Below are positions 15,444-25,212 of a stretch of 45,330 nt of DNA, piece after piece. The stretch is taken from the NCBI GenBank assembly GCA_018304295.1, contig JAGVWK010000031.1, positions 1 to 45,330 on the forward strand. Reading direction: 5' to 3'. This DNA comes from Microcaldota archaeon (GTDB lineage: Archaea > Micrarchaeota > Micrarchaeia > Anstonellales > Anstonellaceae). The translations under genes were made by a program, and so were the position numbers. The notes under the pieces are model-generated. The model worked only from the letters and a program-made list of their open reading frames with translations. It had not been told where the DNA came from and did no database searches. Numbering within the stretch: position 1 is the stretch's first letter; every line of letters starts with the position of its first letter.

Positions 15444-16436
15444 ATGGGATATGTTATAGAAGATATAGATGATATAGATAAGAGAATAATATACGAGCTT
15501 GACCTCAATTGCCGCATTCCTGAGACAAAACTTGCGAAAATTGTTGGCAGGTCAAAGGAGTCTGTTAGATACAGGATAAAACGGCTGCGCGCGGATGGGG
15601 TGATTACCAAATTCGGAACCATGATAAACCTTACAAAGGTGGGTTTTGAAGCCATGAAAATATACCTTCGCGTGAGGGAAAAAAAGAAGCTCATGGAATT
15701 GTTTACTTCGCACTATTTGCAGCGCCAAGATGTATTTTGGTTTGGAAAAGGGGATGGGAGCTGGAATATCGGGCTTACGTTTTTTGCCAGGAACAGCAAG
15801 GATTTTTTCTGGATAAAAAACGAGCTTTTTTCAAATTTTAAGGAGTTGGTGATTGAGCAGGTTGTGGGTTCAGTGGTTGAAAACTATTCGTTTGGCAAAA
15901 AGTTCCTTTTGAATGACGAAAAAATTGAGCCTAAAGAAGTGCTATTTCTAGGAGCCAAGGAAGAAGGAGCGGTAGGCGAGAAGGACAAGCAGATATTGGA
16001 ATGCCTGCTCATAGATGGCAGGATGAGTTATGTGGATATAGCTTCAAGAGTGGGGTGCTACCCTGAATTTGCAAGAAACCGCATCAAGGAGCTCGAAGAG
16101 AGAAAAATAATTTCCATGCACTCGATTTCAATTGATTACAAAAAAATTGGGTATGAGTTCTATAAGACCTATATTTATTTTGAGGGCTTCACAAAGGCGC
16201 ACGAAAAACGGTTTTACGAGCTTGCGTGCAGGCACCCAAACGTGCTATATTACTTAAAAGTGCTTGCGCCGTGGGATGCAGAGCTTGAGATTATGGCTAA
16301 GAATTATCACGAATACAACCGGATAGTCAATTATTTCAGGGAGCAGTTTTCCGACGTTCTTGTGCAGGTGCAGACTACTGCGCTGGACGTGGATGCCCTG
16401 TTCCCTTCAGAAAAACTGCCGATTATTCGAACATAG
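15444..16436 (+). CDS. Double Lrp/AsnC-type regulator
   Basis: A 330-residue transcription regulator made of two Lrp/AsnC units in tandem. The first winged HTH is IDKRIIYELDLNCRIPETKL onward (about 10-60) with SKESVRYRIKRL as recognition helix. The second is DKQILECLLIDGRMSYVDIA onward (about 186-235) with ARNRIKELEERKII. Each is followed by a region that may be a ligand-binding (RAM-like) fold. Single Lrp proteins are about 150 residues, so this is a duplication or fusion. The ATG at 15444 lies about 26 nt after a TTTTATATG box, typical of a leaderless archaeal mRNA; the earlier in-frame ATG at 15405 would precede that box. It overlaps the next convergent gene by 14 bp. Confidence 0.8.
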   Translation: MGYVIEDIDDIDKRIIYELDLNCRIPETKLAKIVGRSKESVRYRIKRLRADGVITKFGTMINLTKVGFEAMKIYLRVREKKKLMELFTSHYLQRQDVFWFGKGDGSWNIGLTFFARNSKDFFWIKNELFSNFKELVIEQVVGSVVENYSFGKKFLLNDEKIEPKEVLFLGAKEEGAVGEKDKQILECLLIDGRMSYVDIASRVGCYPEFARNRIKELEERKIISMHSISIDYKKIGYEFYKTYIYFEGFTKAHEKRFYELACRHPNVLYYLKVLAPWDAELEIMAKNYHEYNRIVNYFREQFSDVLVQVQTTALDVDALFPSEKLPIIRT

Positions 16437-17718
16437 CAGTTTGGTGTTCTAACGCGATACGGGTTTTCCAGTAAGCGAGTTCCCTCAGGGCGAGCTGTCC
16501 GTGCGACCAAGAAAGCGGCAAGCCGCTCCTCGGATCAAATTCCACTACATAGTGTTTTATGCCGGTGCCAAAGATGTGCTTGGAGAGCAAAACGCCTGCG
16601 CTTACAATTTTAGCTTCACTGCTGTCCAGAGCCCCGATCCAGTGGGAAAAGCCAAGCTGCTCTGCACGCCGTAGCACGCCACACATGATAAGCGGGCAGA
16701 AAGGATTGTTCATCTGGTTTCCGATTGCTCCGACTGGTATTTCCAGGGCAAGCTGGCGAGCGCCGCCTTTTGTTATGTAGAATTTAATGGAGGCTGTGCC
16801 ATCCTTTCTTTCTGACACCGCATAGTCATAGTTCTTTCTTCTATTTTTTTCTTTCCACGCTTCCGCCCCTCCGGGATAAACCTCTTCAACAAGCGATTCT
16901 AATCCTTTGGAAATGAGCGTGTCAAGCCAGCGTTTGGCTTTCCCCTTGAATATGTTTTCAGCGCCAAATAACATGGTGCTGCCGTCAATTGCGCCTATCA
17001 GGCGCTCCAGACTTTGGAGTTCTTCAGGGCTTAAAACGCCGCCTTTGTCTTTCTGCTTTTGCAGCAAACTGGAGATTTCCTGGACTTTTTGGTCTTGTAG
17101 TGGCAGAAATCTGAAGTAATTTGGCTCAAGTCCGTATTCCCCCATGTATTCGCGCATCATAGGCGTTAAAACCGGCTCTGAATTCAATTGTTTGCGTATT
17201 TCTTGTAAATCCTCGACTTTCCCGTAAGGCAAATCGCTGGGAAGGTTCAGAATTGTTGCGGGAATTTCGAGCTTATCAAAAAGCCTTTTCAAGCGCAGAA
17301 GAAATGCCCAGGATATCCGCTCTACATATTTTATTTCGCGTATTGGGCTAAAAGTGCCCCCGGTTTCACTTGGAATTGGCTTGTCCAGCATGCCCGGGGC
17401 ATCATAGTTTGCCCCGAATTCTTTTGAAAAATAGATGAGATTGAAAAACAGCAGCACCTTACTTATCTTAACCGGATCAAAGCCGCGGTTGTTAAAATCA
17501 AGGTGCGGCTCCCCGCCCGCTATTTCTTCCTTGATGGGATCAAACCGGGTACGAAACTCCGACCTATTTGGGGGGTAGGTGCGATAAAGGCTTGCTGCCG
17601 TCACCCCAACAGTAGTTCCTACCATTCTGCGTATTGGGCCGTTATCGCTCAAACCCGGAGCTGTGAGCATCCCGTTTCTTGCCACAATTATCCGAGGAAG
17701 AGGAGGTAGGGCATCCAT
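16423..17718 (-). CDS. Hypothetical protein, 431 residues
   Basis: Not recognised. It is soluble and mixed alpha/beta with no signal peptide or clear membrane helix. Notable stretches are a Gly/Ser-rich start, a helical middle (SSLLQKQKDKGGVLSPEELQ), and a C-terminal part with SIKFYITKGGARQLALEIPV and HWIGALDSSEAKIVSAGVLL that looks like a folded catalytic or binding domain. The start is supported by a TTTATATAG box (complement of 17739-17747) about 25 nt upstream. It is convergent with the Lrp-like gene, whose 3' end it overlaps by 14 bp. Confidence 0.65.
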   Translation of the reverse strand: MDALPPLPRIIVARNGMLTAPGLSDNGPIRRMVGTTVGVTAASLYRTYPPNRSEFRTRFDPIKEEIAGGEPHLDFNNRGFDPVKISKVLLFFNLIYFSKEFGANYDAPGMLDKPIPSETGGTFSPIREIKYVERISWAFLLRLKRLFDKLEIPATILNLPSDLPYGKVEDLQEIRKQLNSEPVLTPMMREYMGEYGLEPNYFRFLPLQDQKVQEISSLLQKQKDKGGVLSPEELQSLERLIGAIDGSTMLFGAENIFKGKAKRWLDTLISKGLESLVEEVYPGGAEAWKEKNRRKNYDYAVSERKDGTASIKFYITKGGARQLALEIPVGAIGNQMNNPFCPLIMCGVLRRAEQLGFSHWIGALDSSEAKIVSAGVLLSKHIFGTGIKHYVVEFDPRSGLPLSWSHGQLALRELAYWKTRIALEHQTAMFE

Positions 17719-17901
17719 AACAGGGTATCGTACCGAAACTATATAAACATATTTTGTTATACGCTATAACAGGGTTAATAAAAGGAAGCCCGTGGCTGCG
17801 GCTAATTAAGCGAGAATAAAAGAAAAATGAAAAAGGAGAAAGAACTTGCCTTGCGCTTCTTGCCACTTTGCCACCTTTGCGTGGCAAGATGTCGCGTTCG
17901 C

Positions 17902-18507
17902 TTAACGTGCCGAACGCGCCATCCTTTCTGTTTCGTCGCGCTTTTTAATTGCGTAGGAAGCGTTGACATCCCCGCGCGATGCTGATTCTATTTCGGCAGC
18001 CAGTGCCTCTGCCATTGTTTTCTTGTTGCCAAAGGACTGCATTATTGCCGCCAGAGAGAGGTTGCGCAAAGCCATGTCAAGCCTGCGTTGCGCGGACACG
18101 TCCACTGCGACCTGATAGGATACGCCGCCGAATGAGACGCGCGTGAAGTCTTCCCGCGGTGCGGCGTTCTGCACTGCGTCAACAAGGAGCTGCACTGGGT
18201 TTTTCTTTGTTTTTGCCTCAAGAAGCTCAAAGGCATCCTGCACTATGCGTATTGCCTTTGTTTTCTTCCCTTGCATGCGCCCGTGTGTGCGTATTACCTT
18301 CCCGGAGGTTTTCTCGCCGGTGCCGCCCCTCATGAGCTTGTTGATGAGCCGCTCCACGATGTTGACGTTGCGCTTGCCAAAGGGGTGCTTTGCGTGCCTT
18401 CCGTGCGAATGTGGCAATGCAACAGGGGCAAGGCTCACGTAGTTGCGAAGGCTCAAGTCGCTTACCCCGACTGATTCAAGCTCGTATTTTCCAAATAGTT
18501 TTTCCAT
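17902..18507 (-). CDS. rps7: Ribosomal protein S7 (uS7)
   Basis: The 201-residue archaeal form of small-subunit protein S7, which organises the 3' domain of 16S rRNA. Conserved parts: KRNVNIVERLINKLMRGG, then NPVQLLVDAVQNAAPREDFT and VSAQRRLDMALRNLSLAA. It is the last gene of the RNA polymerase/str cluster in this window. Its leader is 160 bp and carries a 17-bp tandem repeat and candidate TATA boxes near 18578-18600, so it may have its own promoter. EF-2, which often follows it in archaea, is not next here. Confidence 0.96.
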   Translation of the reverse strand: MEKLFGKYELESVGVSDLSLRNYVSLAPVALPHSHGRHAKHPFGKRNVNIVERLINKLMRGGTGEKTSGKVIRTHGRMQGKKTKAIRIVQDAFELLEAKTKKNPVQLLVDAVQNAAPREDFTRVSFGGVSYQVAVDVSAQRRLDMALRNLSLAAIMQSFGNKKTMAEALAAEIESASRGDVNASYAIKKRDETERMARSAR

Positions 18508-18523
18508 TCAAATCACTCTGCAT

Positions 18524-18570
18524 TCCTTATTTTGGTTCTTTCCTTATTTTGGTTCTTTCCTTATTCGGTT
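18524..18570 (-). repeat. 17-bp tandem repeat in the S7 leader
   Basis: The unit TCCTTATTTTGGTTCTT occurs at 18524-18540 and 18541-18557, followed by a partial third copy (TCCTTATTCGGTT, 18558-18570). It ends about 17 bp upstream of the S7 start. On the S7-sense strand it reads as repeated AAGGA purine tracts, so it could affect ribosome loading or bind S7. Simple slippage is equally possible. Confidence 0.7.
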
Positions 18571-18667
18571 GCATTAGCATATATGTCGTATTAGCATAAT
18601 AAATGTGATGCCCGAAAAGGGCGCGGGAAAAATGTTGGCGGGATGGGAAAAAATAAAAAATAACGGT

Positions 18668-18892
18668 TTACCTTTTCTTCTTGCCGGTTGCCTTTTTGGA
18701 GCCAAGCATCGCAATCTGCGACTCGTGCTTGAGCTCTAGGCCAAACAGGAAGAGCACTACAACGAAGACCATTTCAGTCCCGTTTACCATGCGCGTCCCG
18801 GTTGCGGCACCTGCAGCCAATGCAGCCGCAGAGAGCACCCCGACTGCCATTACAAGCTTCCAGCTTGATTCAGCCAAGTCAGCATATCCCAT
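18668..18892 (-). CDS. Small membrane protein inside the str operon
   Basis: A 74-residue protein with two hydrophobic helices (about residues 11-31, VMAVGVLSAAALAAGAA, and 40-53, EMVFVVVLFLFGLEL) and a basic tail ending KKATGKKKR. No family is recognised. It lies between S12 (51 bp upstream) and S7 (160 bp downstream), all on the minus strand, a place normally empty in archaeal str operons. Co-transcription with S12 is likely. The basic tail facing ribosomes would fit a membrane anchor for translation, but that is speculation. Confidence 0.6.
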   Translation of the reverse strand: MGYADLAESSWKLVMAVGVLSAAALAAGAATGTRMVNGTEMVFVVVLFLFGLELKHESQIAMLGSKKATGKKKR

Positions 18893-18943
18893 TTTTTCAC
18901 CCCTATGTTCATTTTCCGCTTTTCTGCTGTTTTTACGTTCCGC

Positions 18944-19372
18944 TTATCTCTTGGGCTTTTCCTTCCTCTTCTGCACCAGCATCTGCAAATCAACGCCATT
19001 CACCGCGTCAACCTTGTAGCGCACGCCGGGTATGGAGCCCATCTGCCCGCGCTGCGAGCCCCCAAGGCCAGATATTGTAACTTCATCATGCTCATCTATA
19101 TAATTGATTGCCCCGGAGCGTGGCGCGAATGCGGTAACGAGCTTGCCGTTCTTTATAAGCTGGATTTTTACGCACTTTATAAGGCCCGAGTGGGGCTGCT
19201 TTTGCTCAAGGGCTTTCTTTTCTATCACAATGCCCTTTGCCTGTGGGGAGCCTTCAAGCGGGTCGTATTTCTCCTTAAGGCGCAGTTTTTTGCGTTTCCA
19301 CGGCTTCTTGAGCCAGCGCTGGCGCTGGCGTTTGCGTGCAACGTCCCTTCCTGAAAATTCTCCTCTTGCCAT
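18944..19372 (-). CDS. rps12: Ribosomal protein S12 (uS12)
   Basis: A 142-residue archaeal S12, a decoding-centre protein. The ATG at 19372 gives [15 protein letters not shown]. Conserved parts: KKYDPLEG-like [30 protein letters not shown] and IPGVRYKV. The decoding loop, nearly always PNSAxRK, reads PHSGLIK here (codons CCC CAC TCG GGC CTT ATA AAG), so Asn, Ala and the conserved Arg are replaced. The rest is ordinary, so this is a real lineage difference or a local sequence error. It lies 78 bp after NusA in the operon. Confidence 0.95.
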   Translation of the reverse strand: MARGEFSGRDVARKRQRQRWLKKPWKRKKLRLKEKYDPLEGSPQAKGIVIEKKALEQKQPHSGLIKCVKIQLIKNGKLVTAFAPRSGAINYIDEHDEVTISGLGGSQRGQMGSIPGVRYKVDAVNGVDLQMLVQKRKEKPKR

Positions 19373-19450
19373 AGTTATACCTGCCTTTTTAACATGCATT
19401 GGTGCGTGGCTTGATACATGTTTTGTTAATGGTTTTGTTAATGTGCCGCA

Positions 19451-19873
19451 TTAATGGGTTGCAAGGCGAAGGTCGCAGTTGAACTTGCGCTGCACAAGGG
19501 TGCGCGCGAGCTTTATGCGCTTTCCGTCCTTGCCAATCGCGCTCCCCCTGTCGCGCTCATCGACGTGAACGTAAATCGTCTTGGAATCCATTTTGTCATG
19601 AACGTTTATATTGGTTACGGCGATGGGCGCAAACAGGCTCCTCACAAATTTTTCCATCTGCTCGTTGTCCTCAAACACCAGTACCTGCCTGCCAAACGAC
19701 TGGCGCACGCGCGTTATGTTCGCGCCCTTTTTTCCTATTGCCTTTCCCAGCTCGCCCTCGCTCACAATGAAGACTATTTCGCTTTCGCTTATTATGCAGT
19801 CGCGCACCATTGCACCGGTAAGGGACTCAAAGGCGGAAATGCACTTTAATTCGTCGTTTGTTAATTCTACCAT
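19451..19873 (-). CDS. nusA: Archaeal NusA-like KH-domain transcription factor
   Basis: A 140-residue protein with two KH RNA-binding domains and none of the extra bacterial NusA domains, as usual in archaea. KH GxxG motifs: LGKAIGKKGANITRVRQSFG in the first and SAIGKDGKRIKLARTL in the second. Start choice is between ATG 19873 (preceded by AAGGGAT) and ATG 19888; I chose 19873 because MVELTNDELK matches the usual N-terminus. It follows L30e by 32 bp and precedes S12, the standard archaeal order. Confidence 0.92.
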   Translation of the reverse strand: MVELTNDELKCISAFESLTGAMVRDCIISESEIVFIVSEGELGKAIGKKGANITRVRQSFGRQVLVFEDNEQMEKFVRSLFAPIAVTNINVHDKMDSKTIYVHVDERDRGSAIGKDGKRIKLARTLVQRKFNCDLRLATH

Positions 19874-19905
19874 CAAATCCCTTTGCATTTGCCAAATCCC
19901 TGCGC

Positions 19906-20244
19906 CTACTGCTCCTTCTTTGCAAACGAAAGTATTGTGGAGTTGCCCGCGTCCTGTATGCAAAGCGAGGAAACGGGAAAAGGCTTTCCGCACACCGAGC
20001 CAAGCTCAATGGATGTGCCCTCAAACTCCAGTATCGGAATTGAGGAAAGCTTGCAGAATTTCTGTATGTCGTTTTTTGTAAATTCAGGGCAGTTGGAGGA
20101 AAGCACTATGAGCTTGCTTTTCCCCAAAAGCGCGCGCTTGAAAGAGGAACGGCTGCCGAATTCCACTTGGCCGCTGTCAACCGCCATCCTTATTGCCTTT
20201 GAGAGCGTAAGGGACTCTGATTCTGCTGTTTTTTTCTTTGCCAT
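19906..20244 (-). CDS. rpl30e: Ribosomal protein L30e
   Basis: A 112-residue member of the L7Ae/L30e RNA-binding fold. Typical elements: LSKAIRMAVDSGQVEFGSRS, KLIVLSSNCPEF in the central strand, and the IPILEFEG stretch. Archaeal L30e is encoded between rpoA'' and nusA, exactly its place here (21 bp after rpoA''). The C-terminus has two extra Cys (VCGKPF, SLCIQD). Assignment to L30e rather than L7Ae rests on this position. Confidence 0.9.
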   Translation of the reverse strand: MAKKKTAESESLTLSKAIRMAVDSGQVEFGSRSSFKRALLGKSKLIVLSSNCPEFTKNDIQKFCKLSSIPILEFEGTSIELGSVCGKPFPVSSLCIQDAGNSTILSFAKKEQ

Positions 20245-20265
20245 TCAAATCTACCCCGAATTAAT

Positions 20266-21267
<1,002 letters not shown>

Positions 21268-21305
21268 TCATCTCTGCTTTTCATGGCTTATGCGCCGTTA
21301 TCGTT

Positions 21306-23870
21306 TTATACGTCGTTCTCGGAAGGCTTTAGCGCGTCCGGTATCTCCGGAATGGCTATCTTTGCGCCGCTTCTCATCGGGTCCACGCCGTCACCGCCGT
21401 ATATGCACTGCACCACCATGCCGCGCGAGTCGCGCACGGAGTAGTCGTTGCGCACAACCATGTCCTGCAGCGCATTTATAAGCCGCCTTTGCATGTAGCC
21501 TGAGCGCGCGGTGCGTATTGCGGTGTTGACAAGGGACTCCCTGCCTCCCATTGAGTGCAGGAAGAACTCCGTCGGAAGAAGGCCTTTTGAGAAGGGGTTG
21601 AACACAAAGCCGCGCGAAGCCGCGCCCACGTCGCCCCTTTTGAAATGCACAAGCGTGCGGCCGCGGTAGCCTCTTTTCACCCTCTTTGCGCGCACTGCCT
21701 GCTGCCCCACCATTGCAGTCATCTGTATTGCGTTAAGCAACGAGCCGCGCGCGCCAATCTTTGCCATGAGTATCGCGGTGTTGGTGAAGCCGAAGTGGTT
21801 TTCAATTACCTTGCCGGAATTGTCGCGGGTGCGCGAGGTTATGCCCATTATCTTGTCCTCAAGGGATTCGCGCATTGAGCGGCCGGATATGCGCTCAAGG
21901 GTGCCATTCTTGTATTGCATTATCGCGGTGTCTATTTCGCGGCGCATAGTATCCTGCAATTCCTCCACCTTGTTTCCTATTTCCGAAGGAAGGGAATAGT
22001 TGCGAAGGGATACTGAAAGGCCTTGGCGGGTTATGACTGCCAGAGACATGCGTGTTGCGGTGTCCACAAAGCGCAGCGCAGCCTCGTTGCCGCGCAGGTG
22101 CACTATTTTCTCAAGTATTTCGTTTTCAAAAGACTTGCTTTCAAGCGCGCCCGAGAGCAATATGCCGTCCTTTATCACGATGTTTGCGTCAGGGTCGGGG
22201 TCTATTTCGTGCGCGGGCTTCTTGGAGAGGCGCGAGCGCATCTGAAGGTTCAGCTCCTTGGGAAGCAGCATTGAAAAGAGCAGCTTTCCTGAGTATTTGT
22301 CCCCCTTGTCAGGCGAGGGCAGGTCGTTTACGCCGGCTATTGCAAGCAGGTTGCAGGCTTCCGCCTTTGTGAAAAGCGCGTCGTTGCGCGTCATGTAATA
22401 TGCGCCGGAAACGTAATCTTCCTGTGGCTTTATTATTGCGTGCCCGTGGCGGGGGGAAATTATCTGCCTGTGCACCTTCATGAGAAGCTCCGCCTCCACG
22501 CGAGCCTCCTCGCTCTGTATCACATGCAGGTTCATTTCGTCGCCGTCAAAGTCAGCGTTGTATGGGGGGCACACCGTGGGGTTCAGTCGCAGCGTCCTGC
22601 CGGGGAACACGCGCACCGAGTGGCACATTATTGAAATCCTGTGCAATGAAGGCTGCCTGTTGAAAAGCACCGTGTCCCCGTTTATTAGCTGGCGCTCCAC
22701 CGTGCAGCCTATGCAAAGCGTGTCTGCGCACTCCTGCCTTGTTAAATCGTTCACAAGCACGCGCTTTCCGTCAGGGCGAAGCACGTAAAGGGAGCGGGGG
22801 TAGTCCGCTGAAAGCACGTATTTTTTGAGATCCTCAAGGTTCCAGGTGGTAACCTTTATGGGCACTGTAAGGTCCTCTGCGATTTCAAGCGGGACGCCGA
22901 CCTCGTCAATTGAGATGTTAGGGTCAGGGGAGATGACGGTGCGGGCTGAGAAATTCACGCGCTTTCCGGAGAGGTTGTACCTAAAGCGCCCTTCTTTCCC
23001 TTTAAGCCTTTGCGAAATTGTTTTCAGCGGCCTGCCTGAGCGGTGGCGCGCAGGGGGGATGTTGGACGTGTCATTGTTGAAGTAGGTCGTAACATGGTAC
23101 TGGAGAAGCTCCCATAAGTCTTCTATTATGAGCTGCGGCGCGCCTGCATTTATGTTTGCCTCCAGGCGCTGGTTTATCCTCATTATGTCAACGAGCTTGT
23201 GCGTGAGGTCGTCTTCAGACCGCTCGCCGGTTTCAAGAGTTATGGAAGGGCGCACGGATACAGGCGGCACAAGAAGCGCGGTGAGCACCGTCCATTCCGG
23301 GCGCGCGTGCATTGGGTCAAAGCCAAGAATGCGAAGGTCCTTATCGGACACCTGTGAAAGCCAGTCGCGCACTTCTGTCGGGAGCATATTTTGCTTGCCC
23401 TTTGAAAAGCCGGTTGGCTTGAGGAGCTTTATCTCTTCAAGCGCAGTGTGGCAGTGGGGGCACTTGGAAAGCTTTTTTGTCTTGCTTTTCATCTCCATTT
23501 CTATGTCGGACTCTATCACTGCGGACAGGTCTTCCACCTGCTTTTCGGACAAAAGCAGGCGCTTGCACGAGTGGCATGTGCTTTTAAGCACAAAATAAAT
23601 CGTCTTGCCGAATTCCGGGTGTATCACGGGGCGCACAAGCTCTATGTGCGCAAAGTGCCCCGGGCAGCTGCGAAGCTTCCCGCCGCAGGTTTTGCACTTA
23701 AGGCCGGGGTCAATGACACCCATGCGCTGGTCAACAAGGCCCCCGTCAATTGGATAGGAATCGTCGTTGTAGGTGTCGGGCACCGTTATCTTTGCGGCTG
23801 ACATCTTCCTTATCATCTCTGGCGAGAAGATGGAAAACTTCAGCCGGTCTATCATTTTTGACACGTACAT
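21306..23870 (-). CDS. rpoA1: DNA-directed RNA polymerase subunit A'
   Basis: The N-terminal catalytic part of the largest subunit, 854 residues. The clamp zinc site is Cys59, Cys62, Cys69 and His72 (CKTCGGKLRSCPGHF). The catalytic Mg site is YNADFDGDEMNLH near residues 436-448, with all three Asp. The end (VQCIYGGDGVDPMRSG) is the usual A' terminus before the split. A further Cys pair (CHSCKRLL) and CPHCH lie at 99-140. It follows the rpoB' fragment by 25 bp. No defect is seen. Confidence 0.97.
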   Translation of the reverse strand: MYVSKMIDRLKFSIFSPEMIRKMSAAKITVPDTYNDDSYPIDGGLVDQRMGVIDPGLKCKTCGGKLRSCPGHFAHIELVRPVIHPEFGKTIYFVLKSTCHSCKRLLLSEKQVEDLSAVIESDIEMEMKSKTKKLSKCPHCHTALEEIKLLKPTGFSKGKQNMLPTEVRDWLSQVSDKDLRILGFDPMHARPEWTVLTALLVPPVSVRPSITLETGERSEDDLTHKLVDIMRINQRLEANINAGAPQLIIEDLWELLQYHVTTYFNNDTSNIPPARHRSGRPLKTISQRLKGKEGRFRYNLSGKRVNFSARTVISPDPNISIDEVGVPLEIAEDLTVPIKVTTWNLEDLKKYVLSADYPRSLYVLRPDGKRVLVNDLTRQECADTLCIGCTVERQLINGDTVLFNRQPSLHRISIMCHSVRVFPGRTLRLNPTVCPPYNADFDGDEMNLHVIQSEEARVEAELLMKVHRQIISPRHGHAIIKPQEDYVSGAYYMTRNDALFTKAEACNLLAIAGVNDLPSPDKGDKYSGKLLFSMLLPKELNLQMRSRLSKKPAHEIDPDPDANIVIKDGILLSGALESKSFENEILEKIVHLRGNEAALRFVDTATRMSLAVITRQGLSVSLRNYSLPSEIGNKVEELQDTMRREIDTAIMQYKNGTLERISGRSMRESLEDKIMGITSRTRDNSGKVIENHFGFTNTAILMAKIGARGSLLNAIQMTAMVGQQAVRAKRVKRGYRGRTLVHFKRGDVGAASRGFVFNPFSKGLLPTEFFLHSMGGRESLVNTAIRTARSGYMQRRLINALQDMVVRNDYSVRDSRGMVVQCIYGGDGVDPMRSGAKIAIPEIPDALKPSENDV

Positions 23871-23895
23871 TTTTTCACCTGTTTAATCTTCCGGC

Positions 23896-25212
23896 TCATG
23901 CCTTGTCGCGCAATAGGAGGCGGGGGAATATGTGCAGCGCCTTTATCTCGTCAAGCAGAAGCTTGAACGCGTAGCTCATTTCCACCTGGTGCAGGTCGGT
24001 TGACTCGCACACGGGGCAGTATTCGCGGTTCTTCACGTGGTCCTTTATTGCGATTGAGCCGCACTTGGAGCACACAAGCTCAAATGTGCGGTCGGACTCC
24101 TCAAGCAGCCGCTCGCGCAGCAGCATTGAGGCGCCATACCCTATAAGGCAGTCGCGTTCCATTTCACCGAAACGCAAGCCTCCCTCCCTTGCCCTGCCTT
24201 CTGTTGGCTGGTGGGTGAGCAGCTGCACAGGGCCGCGCGAGCGCACGTGCATCTTGTTTGAAACAAGGTGGTGGAGCTTCTGGTAGTAAATTACGCCTAT
24301 GAAAATGCGGCTCTTTATCATTTCGCCGCTCACGCCGTCGTAAAGGATTTCCTCGCCGTATTCGTCAAAGCCGTTCTCCTTGAGCGCCTTTATGTAATCT
24401 TCAGCCTTGTCGCCGTTGAACGCTGAGCAGTCGCCAAACTTCCCTGAGTAGCACACGCTCTTGCCCCCAAGCATCTCAAGGAGGTGCCCCGCAGTCATAC
24501 GCGAGGGTATTGCGTGCGGGTTTATTATCAAATCAGGCACAATGCCGTCCTTTGTAAATGGCATGTCATCCTGCGCCAGCTGCATTCCAACCACGCCTTT
24601 TTGCCCGTGGCGGGATGCGAACTTGTCGCCAAGCTCAGGCACTTTTATGGAGCGCACGCGCACCTTCACTAGCTTGTTCCCTGAAAGCGAATCAGTGAGC
24701 ATCACAGAGTCAACCACCCCGTCATCGCCGCTCTTTATTGCAAGGGAATTCTCGCGCTTCTTTTCCTCTGAAACGCCAAACACCGTCATTTCCTCAAGGA
24801 AACGCGGAGGGGAGGTTTTTCCCAATATCACGTCGCGGGAGGAAACAGTGCTTTCAGGCTCAACTATCCCGTCCTCGCCAAGGTGGCGGTAAGCCTTCTC
24901 ATCGCGGTAGCCGCCAGTTGTTGCGGGAGGGATTTCAAACTTGTCCTTTTGGCCGCCGGGGTATTTGCGCTCCTCGGACTCGTGCGTCTTGTAGAAAACG
25001 CTTCTTCCAAGGCCCCGCTGCACCGCGGATTTATTCATTACAAGAGCGTCAGAGAGGTTGTAGCCCATCATGGACGTAATTGCAACAACAAAATTCTGCC
25101 CTGCCGCCCTTTCGCTGAACTTAAGTATTGAATAGGGGCGCGTCTGCACAAGGGGCTGCGCAAATTGAAATTCGTTGAGTACGTCCCCAGGGACTGCTTT
25201 GCCATTGCGCAC
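23896..25212 (-). CDS. rpoB1: RNA polymerase subunit B', C-terminal fragment (downstream of frameshift)
   Basis: Carries the catalytic C-terminal part of rpoB'. Residues that match known B subunits begin at QPLVQTRPYSILKF and run through RAAGQNFVVAI, the KYPGGQKDKF region, GDKFASRHGQKGVVG and the final zinc ribbon (CSKCGS, CPVC). The first 18 codons after ATG 25212 are out of frame relative to the family; the true frame there belongs to the preceding fragment. Between the two matching parts about 11 residues expected near 25155-25165 are absent. Either this is a real split with an overlapping start, or the gene has a deletion or assembly error. See the N-terminal fragment at 25068-25718. Confidence 0.85.
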   Translation of the reverse strand: MRNGKAVPGDVLNEFQFAQPLVQTRPYSILKFSERAAGQNFVVAITSMMGYNLSDALVMNKSAVQRGLGRSVFYKTHESEERKYPGGQKDKFEIPPATTGGYRDEKAYRHLGEDGIVEPESTVSSRDVILGKTSPPRFLEEMTVFGVSEEKKRENSLAIKSGDDGVVDSVMLTDSLSGNKLVKVRVRSIKVPELGDKFASRHGQKGVVGMQLAQDDMPFTKDGIVPDLIINPHAIPSRMTAGHLLEMLGGKSVCYSGKFGDCSAFNGDKAEDYIKALKENGFDEYGEEILYDGVSGEMIKSRIFIGVIYYQKLHHLVSNKMHVRSRGPVQLLTHQPTEGRAREGGLRFGEMERDCLIGYGASMLLRERLLEESDRTFELVCSKCGSIAIKDHVKNREYCPVCESTDLHQVEMSYAFKLLLDEIKALHIFPRLLLRDKA

